Shown here piece by piece: positions 22,621-34,639 of a stretch of DNA of 64,000 nucleotides. A program made the translations under genes and the position numbers. Numbering within the stretch: the first letter of the stretch is position 1; each line of letters starts with the position of its first letter. The notes beneath the pieces were generated by a model that saw nothing but the letters and a program-made list of their open reading frames with translations, was not told the origin of the DNA and did no database searches. Origin of the DNA: Adiantum capillus-veneris (lineage: Eukaryota; Streptophyta; Polypodiopsida; Polypodiales; Pteridaceae); contig CM043947.1 in NCBI GenBank assembly GCA_014529385.2, positions 104,805,811 through 104,869,810 on the forward strand. Reading direction: 5' to 3'.

Positions 22621-23971
22621 AGAGGATGCTCATGGAGGAGTTGGCGGCATTTCACGTGGAACTCCTTGACTCTGCAAAACCATAAAAAAGAAACAATTAA
22701 CACTTTGTTATTTAATATTTGATATAAGCTTACATGTTGCAGACTTCTGCACGCATTTTCGAACTCCTCTCGAGAGATCATTTGATTTTCAAACAACCAA
22801 CACCAAGTTTGATACTCGGTATGGTTCTCTCTATATCTCTGCACATCTCTGGTCGGGCGACTCATGGTAATGTTATACTAACAAAAAATAGCAACCAATT
22901 AATTAAATGAAAAAAATTAGATTTTTTACAATGAAACTAATATTTTTACTTACATATTTGTCTTTCCAAGCCATTTTTCCTCCCGAACCATAATGCGTAG
23001 GAGTCTGATGGGATCTGGCCTCAACTTGACGCGTATACATCCTCGCACCCGTTGCCCTTTTGTCCTCTTCTTTGCCGCTCTCCTCACACTAGATTTTTTG
23101 TTCTTCAGAAATGTTTTGACATGCTCTTGCAACCATTGCCTTAAGAATTGTTGCCCCTCAAGGTTGGGGAAACGCATGTGCATGGTTGTCTCTATATATG
23201 TGAGGTTGTAGGGATCTTGCTGATCAAATTTGAGAAAACAATTGATATATATGGAGTGGATTAATTGGTTGATGTGTGTGCGGAATCTCCTGCCCTGTGC
23301 TGTCCCAAGATCCACCATACCTCCTCTATGAACCTGGTAGTATAACCCGCGAGCATTTGGTGAAGGCATGTCATAGTCCTCATCTTATTCTGGAGTAGAG
23401 AGCGGTGACTGTGGAGGAGAATCTGTAGTACTTCCCCCCCCCAAAACAACAACTAGCTTCGCTCCCTCGTCGAGATCGATCGGCACTAGCGTGCGAGCTG
23501 CCCTGATGATGACTGCCAGAAGAGCGCCGACGTGAATCTCGGGCAGAAGGTTGGATAGGTGATGGATAGGTGGACGCCCGTGGCGTCGGACCCTAGGGCA
23601 TTGGACCCTGTGAAGGAAAAGTTGAACCTAGAGCTGTAGCTCGAAAACTCTGCAGGTATGGAGAGCCACATGTCGGAGTAGAGACCTCTGATAATCCAAA
23701 AGCTGCTACCTGCCCCGGTGAATAGCGCTGCGTAAGGGTCTGTTGTGAACCTAACCACTTAGCCCGAAGACACAATGCCCTCTCCACATCTGGATCGGTC
23801 ACAGGTACGACAGTGGACCCACCTAGAGCGTCCTGAAACCAGCCGAACCCTCATGATGACTGCTGAGGCGATGGCTGTGAATGATAGGCAAAGAGAGCGT
23901 CGGGATATGACATCCCGTCTGCCATGAAATCCTCAATGCTGCGAAAGCGTGGTGTGAAAGAAGAAGACATG
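22621..23971 (-). CDS. CACTA second gene (accessory DNA-binding protein), likely decayed
   Basis: The gene starts at about 23971 with MSSSFTPRFRSIEDFMADGM. It continues through a Ser/Gln-rich part to a conserved-looking domain, TTMHMRFPNLEGQQFLRQWL, followed by a basic patch (NKKSSVRRAAKKRTKG). It ends with an exon at 22865-22740 (EYQTWCWLFENQM) and a last exon SQGVPREMPPTPP with its stop near 22632. Splice borders are visible around 22740 and 22672. An in-frame TGA at about 23852 interrupts the N-terminal part, and frame changes occur near 23590 and 23400. In CACTA elements a second gene of this size usually encodes the protein that binds subterminal repeats. That role is inferred from position and basic character, not from a recognised domain. 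Confidence 0.5.
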
Positions 23972-24329
23972 GTCTGCATTTATTACGACAAAGATTAAAC
24001 TAGGGTATGAAATTTGAATATATGATTAAAAATTTACACATTGATTTTTTTCAAACATTGGATTCTCTATAGTATCCAATGTTGAAAGAATCAAATGTGG
24101 AAAGAATCCAATGTGTGTCTACAACCTATAAAAGAGTCTTGCAAAGCCTTGAGTGCTAATAAGATATTAGTGTGTGTATTGACTAATAAGAGATTATTGT
24201 GTTTATGATTAGTGTGACCGATTGCGCGATCACTTGGACGGTCATTGGGGCCTAATACGTCACCTACGACTTAATCATGGAGGTATGTTTCTGTTTTTGT
24301 GTTGATTGTTGTTTAATTTAACATAATTA

Positions 24330-24580
24330 GTGTGTGTTTTAGTGTTGGCTTGTGCACACACTAATAAGTGTGTGTTAACATACACTAATTAGTGTGTGCA
24401 TTGGCTTGTGTAATTGGCTTGTGCACACACTAATTAGTGTGTGTTAACATATATACACTAATTAGTGTGTGCATTAGTGCGTGCACACACTAATTAGTGT
24501 GTGCATTAGTGTGTGCACACACTAATTAGTGTGTGCATTGGCTTGTGTAATTGGACTAATCACACACTAATTAGTGTGGT
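24330..24580. promoter_or_regulatory. Array of CACACTAATTAGTGTG palindromes between the two CACTA genes
   Basis: About seven copies of the palindrome CACACTAATTAGTGTG, joined by short variable spacers (gcattggcttgtgtaattg, ttaacata), lie between the divergent genes. Earlier partial copies start near 24165. The position and symmetry suggest a bidirectional regulatory region bound by a dimeric protein. Confidence 0.6.
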
Positions 24581-24710
24581 TGGTGGAGGAGGGGAAAGGA
24601 GGGTGGAAGAGCGCATGTGCCAAGAATCCATTAGATAGGGAGGAAGCACATCAAATCAGCCAAGTACTGCTGATCCCTCTTATCCAAGTGACCACATCCC
24701 ATCCCCTTAC

Positions 24711-27700
24711 ATGGATGCAGAAGACGACCATTTGTATAGAATGGTTGAGGATCTCTTTGCACGAGAGGAGGAGCATGAACCAGAGTGTGCATGCGAAGAA
24801 GCTTCCGAGCGAACGAGGAGTGAGCTACTCGATTCGGCACACACCGCACTATATGATAGATGCTCTTACTCCATTTTAAGGGCATCTCTCGAAGTCCTTA
24901 ACCTTCAGGCGATGTTTGGATGGAGCAATGCTAGTGTCGACGCACTTTTGAGGTATGTATACAGATTGTGAAGAATGCTTGTGGAGTGCATAAATTAGCT
25001 TCTAATGTTCTTTCTTCTTGTGATAGATTGCTAGGATAGATGCTGCCAGCTGGCAATCACATGTCAGAGAACAGACGAAAAGCCCGCGAAGTGGTGACCG
25101 CATCAGGGATGGATTATGATCGCATTCATGCTTGCGTGAACGATTGTGTGCTCTTTCGTAATGAGCATGCCAATTGTGACACATGTCCATCGTGTGGGGA
25201 GCCTAGGTTCAAAGAAGGAATGCAGAGAAACAGAATTCCACGTAAAGTTTTGAGGCATTTTCCACTCATCCCTCGCATCCAACACATGTTTAGATCGAAG
25301 GGTACGAGCGAGCTTTTGAGTTGGCATGCAAAAAATCGCTCCAAAGATGGTATTATGAGAGTGCCAGCTGACTCACCAGCGTGGAAGCACATAGAGAACA
25401 CATGGCCAGAGTTCAGGGATGAGCCTTGTCACTTGAGGATTGGATTAGCTAGTGATGGAGTGAATCCATTTGGGCACCGCTCTACTTCATGGAGCACTTG
25501 GCCGGTGGTTGGATTAAACTACAATATTCCGCCCTGGGAGGCAACAAAAAAGGGAAACATTTTACTATCACTTCTCATTCCAGGAAAGCACAAGGTAAAA
25601 AACATGGATGTATATCTACAACCTCTTATTTATGAGCTTCAAGAACTATGGAGAGGCATAGATGTCATTGACATTTCACAGCCACCACGAGACCGCAAAG
25701 CCGTCATCAAGTGCATCCTCATGTGGACCATGCATGATTACCCAGGATTTGGAGAGGTATCTAGTAAGTATGCCCATGTTAATTGTACTCTTTGCTTTAG
25801 GTTTATCGTTTCATGTGTAAGGTTTGTTTACCTCTTGGCAGGATTGGCAACATCTGGACATAGTGCGTGTCCCACTTATGGCCCTTCCCTTGTGACAGAG
25901 AGACCTCCTTTTCTTGGGAAGGTGATCTATCCCAACAACCATCGCTTCCTACCTCCTTCACATCGTAGATATGCTCCCCCTATCAATGGAGTGCAGCCAT
26001 TCCACTGGAACATGGCTGATTGGGCGAAGCATTGGGAGGAGCATCATGGTACCTCACCGCCTCCCAATGGGTTGCCAAAGGGTATGTCGAGGTACTCAAT
26101 CTTCTTGTCGCTCCCCTATTGGGCTTCGTTGAAAATTCAGCACTTATTGGACCCTATGCATGTATTCAAAAATGTTGGGCAAGCTATATGAGATCACATA
26201 GTTGGCAAGAAGGATTCATTGGGCGCTAGGGAAGATTTAAGAGCCATTAGACGTCTCCCCCCTTCAGCCACGCCCCGCATGGGGGAGCAGGGAAAGATGA
26301 TTCTCCCAAAAGCACCGTGGATAATGTCCAAGGCAGACCAAGAGCGGACAAAGTAAGTTATTGCATCCATCAGAACTCCAACGGGATATATGCGGTCACT
26401 CAAAGGTGCTTTCACAAAAACCAAAAAGGGTGGCTCCACTCAATTGTATGAATTGAAATCCCATGATTGGCATAAAATTCTTCAGGTAAGAGTAGAACAG
26501 TTTGTGGTGTCTATGTGTCCTTATATATAGGTTGACATTCACTAAGATGTTTTATTGCTTGTAGTTTGTACTTCCCATAACTATTAGTGGTTATGGGGAC
26601 ACTAAGGTGAAGGCTGCAATATTCAAAGTGGGTGAGATTGTGAGGTACTGGGTTTTTTTCAAGTACTATATCATGTTGTGCATGCATGAACTTTGGAATT
26701 TTTTTTCATCTACTATATAACGTTTGCCCTGTAGATTTGTGAGCTCCAAGGAGATAGAAGTAGAAGCCATACCAGTAGCCCATCAGCTAGCAGTAGAGGC
26801 AGTGTGTGCTATTGAGGATGCATTCCCACGTACAATCCTTGTTAGCCAAATACACCTATTGCTTCACCTTGTTGAGGAGATTGCCATTTGTGGGGTGGTT
26901 CACTCTAGATGGATGTTCTTCTTGGAGAGATTCTTGAAGACTTTAAAGGATTTTGTTAGATTGAGGTCACAACCGGAGGTATGAAAAATAAATACAATAT
27001 AGATAGCATTTAAACGCTATGGAGTTACTAATAAAAATATGTGGTTTTAATGTTTTCAGGCAAGCATGGCAGAAGGTTGGGTGGTGCAAGAGGCATTTGT
27101 GTATGTCTCACAGTGGATCCATCTTTGCCTCGTCTGTGGAGTGAAGAAGAGGATCCTAGGAAGCACTCAACCATTCCCAGTGGAAAAGGCTCACTCTTGG
27201 TCATGGATAGAGAGTTTCATTCCATAGTCAACAACTACTCTTTACTCAATGCCACTATCATGACCAAATGGGTCAATATGTACTTGGAAGCCCGCGCAGC
27301 TAGAGAAAGGGATAGAGATGCATGGAAGAGGTCCCATGGAGGTAGACGTGCACCTCCTTTTCCTAAAGAGCTTGAAAAATATCCTGACTTGATTCAAGTA
27401 GAGTGGATCCATAATGCCATGACCAATGCCAAAGCACAAGGAGAACAAATAAGCCCTAAAGAATGGGAGTATGCGCGAGGATGCTTGCGCAAGGTGAGTG
27501 TGTATATGTTATGTATGCATGTATGCAAATCACTTAATGAAATGCGATGTAACCTCTTATGCATTGTGATTGTAGGGTCTCATTTTCAACTCCATTTGGT
27601 CCGAAGGCCGACATTTTCGCACCCGCAAGATAGATGAGCGTCGGACCACTAATGATTGTGGTGTGATGGGAAACTTTGACACAACAATAGATGAGGTCAG

Positions 27701-28307
27701 ATATTGTGGTACTATAGAGAGAATAATCAAAGTGGATTTCAAATCTTTTCACAAATTTCTCTTTGAGTGTCGATGGTTTGCGGGTGAGGTCAAAAGACAT
27801 GAAAATGGGCTCATTATGGTGGATTCCACCCAATTCCATCGGGGAAAAACTGACAACTTGGTGTATCCTGGTAGTTGCGAGCAAGTAATTTAGGCTATGT
27901 GCAATTAACTTAAATTAAAAATTTAAGTTATGTATATCAACTTATTCTTAGTGTGTGACGTACAGGTCTTTTATGTGCCATGTATATATCAAAGAAGACT
28001 TTGGTATGTCATTCCAGTCATGCCGCGAGGTAGATCTATCTTTGCAGAGACGGACATTGAGCCAGTAATTGATCCCATCATACCATCACCACAAGATGCA
28101 GAGGAAGATGTAGTAGAAGTTGAAGAAGGTCAGCCAAGCCTTGCAAATAGTCATCTTGAGGAGGAGGAAGAGGGAGAAAGCGATGATGATTCTACAGGAG
28201 GTGATGGAGAGGAGGAAGAATCTCTAAATTTTTTTATTGATTTGAATACTATGGGTCTAAATATGGATCCTAGTGCTTGTAGAGATCTTATACAAGATGA
28301 GAATTAA
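24711..28307 (+). CDS. CACTA transposase, TNP2 type (DUF4218/DUF4216), with premature stop
   Basis: The start is MDAEDDHLYRMVEDLFAREE. Exon 1 ends at 24952 and exon 2 starts at 25027. A TAG at 25037-25039 then falls inside the frame. The main exon carries the TNP2 segment: HACVNDCVLFRNEH, CDTCPSCGEPRFK, RIGLASDGVNPFG, MWTMHDYPGFGE and HLLDPMHVFKNV. An in-frame 78-nt intron (25764-25841) is likely. DUF4218 follows at about 26735-27490 (LHLVEEIAICGVVHSRWM), then DUF4216 at 27600-28030 (RYCGTIERIIKVDFKSFHKF, VMPRGRSIF). An acidic tail ends at 28307. This protein cuts and joins element ends in the nucleus. A TGA at 26187-26189 and frame breaks after it need introns or are lesions. Confidence 0.85.
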
Positions 28308-28559
28308 TAAAGCTCTCCATTCTTTCACTTGGTGTAGTATATGATTAATTTGCAAATGTTTTGTTATGTGCTTATGAATAGTATTTGTAATGGTTTTGTT
28401 TTGAGTTCAATGATTTATGTATAGAATTTTTAGAGTGAAAGAGAGATTAAGTGAAGTGAGCAAGCATTCTGCAGAGTGTAGGAGTTGTATTGGATTTAAA
28501 TGGAACCCGCGGGAGAGGGAGGGGGAAGGGGTCCAGCCTGTCTTAGAGGTAATGTGAGC

Positions 28560-28702
28560 GGAAATAATCGCGGAAATTTACGCGGTAATATTTGCGGTAA
28601 AGTGCCACTTCAGCATCAAAAGGATTCTCTCTCCTCATTTTGAATTCCTCTCTCTTGTTTTGCGGTAATGGCCCACGGTAAACACCACGATCTCTCATAG
28701 TG
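28560..28702. promoter_or_regulatory. CACTA right subterminal repeats and terminus
   Basis: Repeated gcggtaat / gcggaaat units from 28560 to 28690, ending in CATAGTG at 28702. Confidence 0.65.
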
Positions 28703-28705
28703 TCA

Positions 28706-29480
28706 CCTGCTATACAGATCTATTGTCCAATGAGTTGCCGAAGGTGACATTCTTGCTTGTGAACTACTCCCGAGCATCAAGGTGAGATTCTTTTCAAGTT
28801 TTTTTGTAGGTTTGTGTGTATGTGTGTCTAACATAGTGTGTGTATGTGTGTATTTTTGCAGGTTTGAAGAGGTTTTCAAGACCCTTTCTTGCTCAAATAG
28901 GCCGCATGTGAGTGCTCGAAAGTTTTATGCATTTTTACTTAATTTAAAATTATTTTGTATATTGACAAAATAAATTTTCATTCATTAAGCTTTCAATACT
29001 TTACATTTTTATGCAATTTTGTTTTGAAATTATGCTTTGGGAAAATTTTGTTTTGAAATTATGCTTTGAGGTAATTTTGTTTTATGGTTGTTATGGTTAT
29101 GGTATGACAAGCAAGTTATGGTAATGGTTATGGTATGGGAAGTGGGTTATGTATATGGTTTTACAGTTTTCGAATCATGTTTTAATTATGGTCATAAAAT
29201 CTTTATGCCATTGTACCTATGGTTTGGGAGTCGACGTTATGGTTATGCTTTTGAGAACTTGTCATGATTAAGCTTTTAATTTTGTGGTTTTGTTCTTTTT
29301 ACAGTTTTTCTAATCTGTATACACTCTCTGTTTAACGTCAACTTGTAGGTGGAGTGTGGTTTCTCGTGCACTCTTCCTTTGGATAAAGAGGGATGTTTTT
29401 TGTTGCTGCAGTACATGCAGCATCAATTCCCAGCCCTCTCTACCCAAAAAGAAATTGATGGTTTGGTCATCGGAACAGAA
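28706..29480. other. Non-coding stretch, TATGG-rich
   Basis: Degenerate 'ttatggttatggtatgg' repeats at about 29040-29160. No gene recognised. Confidence 0.4.
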
Positions 29481-29534
29481 TTCGGTACATGCACTGGTAT
29501 GGGCTTTGGAACAAACATTGGTATATGAAAACAT

Positions 29535-29675
29535 TTCCGGCGCATATAACTACGTTTATTCCGGCGTATATAACCGCGTTTATTCTGATGCATATAACAG
29601 TGTGTATTTCGACTTGTTTTACCGGTGCATATACCAACGCCACGATACCAACGTTTATTATGATGCTTATTCCAG
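29535..29675. repeat. Degenerate ~30-bp repeats (gcatataac...cgtttattc)
   Basis: Four to five loose copies of a unit with gcatataac and cgtttattc. They may be the outer, subterminal part of the decayed second CACTA copy. Confidence 0.4.
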
Positions 29676-30609
29676 GGCATTTTACTTTTAAAAGAAGCTT
29701 TGTCTCGTTGGTATCTGCACCAATTTTTGTGTGATGTGCTATAGTGTATGTGAATAAATATGAAACTACGAAGAAAAATCTCCATGCTAGAAGCACCGCC
29801 AGAGATGAGACCAAACATAGACAACATCCTTTGCCAAAGCATTAGACTTGCTTTATCTGGCTTGCAAATACCCCACAAGAGCAACCCACCAAACATCCAT
29901 CCTATTGTGGAATGACTCTCACAAACTAAGGCAACCGTCTCACACCGTTATAGTAAAAACACATTCAAGCATGTTTTACAAGTAGAACCCCTCCTCTTCT
30001 ATGTACACCCTCCAAGCTTGGTGAAGGGTGCTTTTGTGATGGACTAGAAAGCCCCCATTAAACAAAGCATCCTCACCTTGAGAGTAAAATATCAAGTGCC
30101 CCGTTGGAGCCCACATTTTTCATTTTGCATAATGATAAAGGGAAGTGTGCCCACATTTAACCAGATGGTAGTACCTATGTTAGTTTCTTCAAGCTCTATC
30201 TTGCCCTTCAAGCAAGAGTTTTGCATTTCTATCAATGGATTTGCAAGCCTCTACCAAGTAGGCTCCACATTGACCTCCTTATGATAGATTATCTTTGCAA
30301 GATCTTTGACTTTGCCTTTGCACACCCTCAAGACCTGCTATGAAGAGGTGTTGAGCAAGGAGCACAATAAAGAAGCTCCTCTTCAAAGCAGTTTTTAGTA
30401 CTTCTATTCTTTAAAAAATCACAAAGCATTTTTTTTCCTAAATTATTGTACAAAAATGATAGATATTTGATTATTAAATAAATCACACCCACTTGGTTAA
30501 CATAAAAATCAGCGTGCTTGTCAAAATTCAAAAGAGAGATAGAGGGGGAGAGACAAAATGAATGGACGACATGAGAAACCTGTTTCATAGAATAAAATAT
30601 ACAAAACGT

Positions 30610-32640
30610 TTATAAATCATCCTCCAAAAGATCTCTACAAGTAGCTTGATCTAAAAATAAACCCATGGATTCATCATCTAGATTTTCCATCTCATCATCG
30701 TCATCATGGCAATCTTCCTCGCTAAGATTGGCTGTGTTGGGAATTGAACCATCGATGTATATGTCCCTTGTTTCCCCCTCATTCAAAGCAATGGGTGGTA
30801 AAGGGTCGAAGATGGTCTCCACTTCATTAATGACAAAAATGGTCCTTCCCCGAGGTGTTACGGGAACTACGAACCAAAGCTTTGGTTGATGCACTGATGG
30901 GATATAAATAACCTACAGAAGAGAAGCTCAAAGTGAATGACATTGGTATTATGCTACAAACAAATAAGGATAAAGAAGGTTTTACACTCACCTGCTTACA
31001 GTTCCGTGGTAAAACTAATTTATCATACCTCCCTGTGTGATATACACTAGAATCCACCATGTGGAGCCCACTCTCATGGCATATTGACGCATTTCCAAAC
31101 CACTTGCACTCGAAGATGAAGGTATGAAAGGTTCTAAAATCGACCTTTAGTATCATTTCAATGGTCCCACAATACCTGGCTTCATCACCATTTATGTCAA
31201 AGCTGCCCATGACACCACAACCCATGGTGGTTTGACGCTTGTCAATGTGGCATGTACGAAAGTGTTGACCCTTTGATCACATAGAGTTAAAGGAGGGACA
31301 CTACAAAACAAAAACAATTGTACAACCAATGAGAGGGCTACAATTAAGAAAGAACTAAATGCAATATAGTTTAAGTACCTGAGTACTATACCTTTGGCAC
31401 GCAACCTCGTGCATACTCCCATTCTTTGTTAGTGATGTCCTCTCCGTGTGCCTTTGCTTTGGTTATTCTTTAATGGATCCACTTGGCACTAATGAGATCT
31501 AGGAAACATGCAAGGTGTCGAGGAAATGGGGGTGCCCTCCTGTCTCCATGGGCTTGCTTCACTCTCTTGCATATGCAACAATGCCTTTTCCATTTTCCAC
31601 AAGTCTACCACTTGGTCATAACCTTTGCATTGAGGATGGAAAAGTTGTTGTCGACGACTTGCCATTGATCCATATCCACGTTAATTAATTTCCCCCTCCC
31701 ACTTGGTAAGTGTGAAGTCATCCTTGCATCCTCCTCATCTAACCACATGCGAGGCATTGAAGTATCAACTTGTGACAAGTACTCTGAAATGTAAAGAAAT
31801 GCCTCTTACAAAATCCATCCTTTGGTCATGCATGCCTCTATTTGGGCCCATAGTCGCACAAAATCTTTGAAAGTCTTTAAAAACATATCTAGAAAGAACA
31901 TCCATTATGCATGCATCAATACTCCACATATAGAGATCCCCTCAACCACATGAACCAAGGGGTGGACTTGACTAAGAAGAATGAATCGAGGAAATGCATC
32001 CTCAATGGCACACATTGTTTCCGCAGCAAGTGTTTGAGCAGCCAGGATGGCATCTATTTCAAATTTTTTGGAGCTCACAAATATACAAGATAACACATAA
32101 GAGTACACTAAGAGAACACACAAAAAGATATAGTTTATACCGAGAAGTTTAGTTGAATAGAAATATGAGATACTTTGCTAACTCCCAGAGTTTGAGAATA
32201 GCTTCCCTCACTTTCTTATCAAGGCATATACACATACTCACTGGCAAAATAAACTACAATGTCAAAAGATTGGAATACCACATGATAGTAGGCATGCACA
32301 AAACTCAACACCTAAAAAATGAGGGAGATGACTGAAACTGAACAAAAGAATTACATGTAGCATCTTGTGCCAGTCGGGACTTCAACCTATACAATTGAAT
32401 AATTCCACCTTTCTTTGCCTTCATGAAAGCTCACTTTAGTGACCTCGTGTACCCTGTTGGTGTTTGAATATATGCAATGGAGCTATTCACTCAATCTAGC
32501 TAATCCATGGTGCTGTAAGGAGCACAATCTTCCCATTGGAGGCTATACGTGGAGTGGCAGAGGCGAGGAGATGCCTCAAGGCCCTCAAATCCTTCCTTGA
32601 GGCAGTGATACTTTCATTGCTTCAGTCGTATTTTTCATCC
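30610..32640 (-). pseudogene. Second CACTA transposase copy, decayed, tail to tail with the first
   Basis: On the minus strand, 31225-30610 reads MGSFDINGDEARYCGTIEMI and later WFVVPVTPRGRTIF, with an acidic tail: this is DUF4216, clearly homologous to the plus-strand copy. Further 5', 31520-31400 matches the APPFP...EWIH...EWEYARGC segment. The DUF4218 piece lies at 32123-31920 (ETMCAIEDAFPRFILLSQVH). At 32480-32360 and 32640-32520, the end of TNP2 and its following exon can be aligned base by base with 26200-26480. Stops and frameshifts are many. The TNP2 core itself was not found beyond 32640. It is a remnant of the same family in inverted orientation. Confidence 0.75.
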
Positions 32641-33539
32641 AAATTAAGGACTTCCAACAATGCTCCAAGTAGCGAGTACTATGCACCATTGTAGAGGGGT
32701 GTTCGGGCAATCGATAGCAAACTGTCCTCCGTTTTTTTGTGTCCGAGTAGTGCATGGTCTACAAGCATGTTTGCACACATTCATCTCGTGTGCCAAAAAC
32801 ACCTCAACCATATCGACCATGTGCTAATCCTCAAACTCTAAGTGCCCTTCAAGTGTGTGTTGAGGATTTTCCGAGATAGAGCCCCCGTCGTACACCATGC
32901 ATTGGGTGAGGATCTCTTTCCGTTTTCTCTCGGCCTTTCATGCCATTGCATCACCAGCAAAATGGCAAGCATCGACCAATGGGGAGCATCATCAAGCAAG
33001 AGGGACGGTGCTTCCATCAGCGGCTCGAGCACACTGCCAAGATATCCAAAGCCCCTCCTTCTCCACATGTTCTAGGGGAATTCACCTTAAGCGATGGATT
33101 TCCCTTTTACACTTACCCCAAGGGCATGAGAGTTTGTCCTTCAGTCGATGATCACGCGGCCAGACCGTTCGAAGGGCGACGATTGTCCCATTCATCTTGC
33201 ACACAAGTTAAATGATGTTAGATTTGTAGAATCTTCATGAAAAATTATAAGACCTACAAATAAATAGTAAGTAGATTCTCTAACACCTAAATCTCCAATA
33301 GTGACAACCGTGAATGAATAATCAGTGTTCTTTATGCATCCTACAAATAAAGAGTTTGTAGAGACCTTAACCCCTAAATTTTCAATAGTGAAATCACTTT
33401 GTGATTATTTTAAAAGCAATGATTAAAATGAAACAAAAAAATATTTTAAAAAACTTAAAGGTGTACAAAAGGGACGTTGAAGGGTTTGGAGGTTGGAAAA
33501 AAGAGGTATTTGCAACATATGATACCTAACAATGTCGCT

Positions 33540-33625
33540 TTTATAGTAGGTTGTAGTACCTACGGTAATATCCACGGTAATAGCTACGGTAATATACGTG
33601 GTAATATCTATGGTAATAACTGGAG
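33540..33625. promoter_or_regulatory. GGTAATA repeats, likely subterminal region of the second CACTA copy
   Basis: Five tandem variants of 'tacggtaatatc' spaced about 14-15 bases apart. They resemble the subterminal repeats of the intact element and lie on the 5' side of the second copy. Confidence 0.55.
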
Positions 33626-33744
33626 CAATTTAAAATACAAACATCAAGGCGTGTTGTGTATTTGGCATGCCCTGCTGTTCTACTTATTTCCTCATCATCA
33701 TGCCTGCTCTTCACATTATTTCTCCCCCCCCCCGCTCAAACTCC

Positions 33745-33803
<59 letters not shown>
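33745..33803. repeat. Compound (CT)n(CA)n microsatellite
   Basis: A CT run passes directly into a CA run. Confidence 0.95.
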
Positions 33804-33806
<3 letters not shown>

Positions 33807-34639
33807 ACACACATATTTTGGAGGATTTACTTCTGTGTCGTCGATCGTGGGAGAAAGGTGACAAACGTCTGCTTTAGGCGAAAGGTAAGTTTTTCTATCC
33901 CCCCCTCCCCACCCTTCCCTATTGTTTTCAACTCTCTCTTCCATACAAACTAAAAAACCACAAGTCTTACTTGTTGCATGGTTATTGCTTGTGATTTATA
34001 TTCGATTTCGTGTCATCGATTGCTTGCCTTTCGAATGCTTGCGTTAGTTTATTGCGTACGATTAGTAAAAGAAAGAGAGGGAGGAAAAGAGAGGGAGGTG
34101 TGTTTAGAATGGATTAGTTAATATTGAAGTGGATTAAATAAAAAAACGAGAAAAAAAGTTAATTTGTAAGTAATGTAGATTGTGTGTAAAAATAATAGTG
34201 AGAGGGAAAAAGTTTGAGACAAAAAAAGAGAAGGGTATAAAAAAGGAGTAAAAAAACCTCTTTTTAAATCTCTCTTGAAAACTAAAAACTAAAATGTTAA
34301 AACAAATATTAAAAACAAAATGTTAAAATGTTAAAAGTAAGTTAGAGAGAGATATGATTCAGGATGTTGGTATGATTCCCGAGGAGTCCACTACGTAAAA
34401 TTTGCATATAGCATGTTCGAACAAGAGGTATTTGAATAATCCCTTACCAGTATGTTTTCAAGTATTATATGTATCCCTTATATATGCATGTTTTGTAAAA
34501 ACACTAGCCCTTATGTATGAAAATGTTCACTTTCTCAATTAAAAAACCCTTTATGTAAGTACATTTTTATGTAAATGTACCTAATTATAAATCCCTTACT
34601 TTGCTCGCACATGCTATCTTGCATATTTCTTGGTGGACA

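Larger units (their letters stand above)
22071..28702 (+). mobile_element. CACTA (En/Spm) DNA transposon with defined ends
   Basis: The left end is CACTATAACATAT at 22071. The right end, read inward on the minus strand from 28702, is CACTATGAGAGAT. The 3-bp TCA is present at both flanks (22068-22070 and 28703-28705), the duplication size expected of CACTA elements. Both ends carry GCGGTAAT-type subterminal repeats (22150-22312 and 28560-28690), the usual binding sites for the element's DNA-binding protein. Inside are a plus-strand TNP2-type transposase gene and a divergent minus-strand gene. Length is 6632 bp. A TAG early in the transposase frame and a TGA in the second gene suggest it is recently inactivated. 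Confidence 0.8.

Noticed and set aside
29423-29896. Minus-strand 157-codon frame, possibly LINE-like
   Set aside because: Half of it covers the degenerate 30-bp repeats and no RT motif is present.
32838-33215. Overlapping frames 5' of the second CACTA copy
   Set aside because: None aligned convincingly with the TNP2 core; four frames overlap, so chance is likely.
33656-33953. Frames with His/Thr or Leu/Ser runs
   Set aside because: They are translations of the CT/CA microsatellite.
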